The notes under the pieces are model-generated. The model ran no database searches, was not told where the DNA came from, and saw only the letters and a program-made list of their open reading frames with translations. A stretch of DNA of 64,000 nt, taken from NCBI RefSeq assembly GCF_964340395.1, contig NC_135566.1:5352001-5416000 (forward strand). Direction: 5' to 3'. The stretch comes from Glandiceps talaboti (lineage: Eukaryota; Hemichordata; Enteropneusta; Spengelidae). The position numbers were made by a program, and so were the translations under genes. Position 1 is the stretch's first letter, and every line of letters begins with the position of its first letter. Of the stretch, positions 63,699-64,000 are shown one piece after another.

Positions 63699-64000
63699 AA
63701 AAAAAATCCATCACAACATAACCTCATATAAAGGACATATCAAATAACATATGATTATTAAAGCTACATGTAAAGTAATTGTCCACCACTTAGTAAAATA
63801 TTGATAAAACCCGGTAAATTTACAAGGGAACTACTTAACCATGGTGAAGTCTCCTTAGTCGTTGCCAAGCACACTGTAATCAATTAGAAATCTATTAGCC
63901 ATATCACTATAGGAAAGTAAACTATACAGCATGAACATGATTAGGACCACAATGGGGTTTTTAAAGATAAATTATATATTCAAAAAGTAAGCATTATTTT

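Noticed and set aside
63061-63714. 200-codon His/Pro/Ile ORF and its antisense partners
   Set aside because: Pure translation of ATC/CAC and ccctcccat repeats in every frame.

Overview
The window looks like AT-rich, intron-dominated nuclear DNA from a metazoan, most likely a marine invertebrate. The evidence is a single unmistakable exon of a GRK2/3-type G-protein-coupled-receptor kinase with canonical GT/AG splice sites, no bacterial-style long ORFs, tRNA-derived SINEs, fold-back MITEs, long microsatellites, and a heavy load of the palindromic word acatgta (common in lophotrochozoan and other marine invertebrate genomes). The phylum cannot be fixed from the sequence alone. Almost all long ORFs in the window are translations of tetranucleotide, dinucleotide or minisatellite arrays, not genes. 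Layout, left to right. At 2335-2522 (minus strand) lies a good terminal coding exon of an unrecognised protein, with a poly-A signal about 95 bases past the stop. At 6942-7043 (minus) is the GRK exon, which encodes the RGS-homology segment ending in ELLSCSH. From 7 to 25 kb there are no exons I can support; this stretch holds MITEs, two old direct-repeat families, a tRNA-type SINE, a 316-base (ACAT)n array and decayed repeated modules. At 24939-25052 (minus) is another well-spliced exon, whose helical peptide resembles a MIT-type hairpin. From 25 to 45 kb I see only repeats and introns or intergenic DNA. At 45257-45280 (minus) is a weak candidate first exon just downstream of a TATA box, and at 52088-52258 (minus) a plausible terminal exon with an acidic C-terminus. 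The remainder to 64 kb is minisatellites, MITEs and simple repeats. All supportable exons are on the minus strand, so the window is probably one or more large minus-strand genes seen mainly as introns. The GRK exon poses the main puzzle: I found none of its neighbouring exons in 64 kb, yet an unrelated terminal exon lies only 4.4 kb downstream of it on the same strand. Either GRK has giant introns containing nested genes, or the exons are interleaved or misassembled. The most interesting non-coding signals are a 70-nt hairpin that pairs perfectly only as minus-strand RNA, a MITE pair in which the small copy is a collapsed version of the large one, and tandem arrays that multiply YY1-like, octamer (POU) or CCAAT-like motifs.
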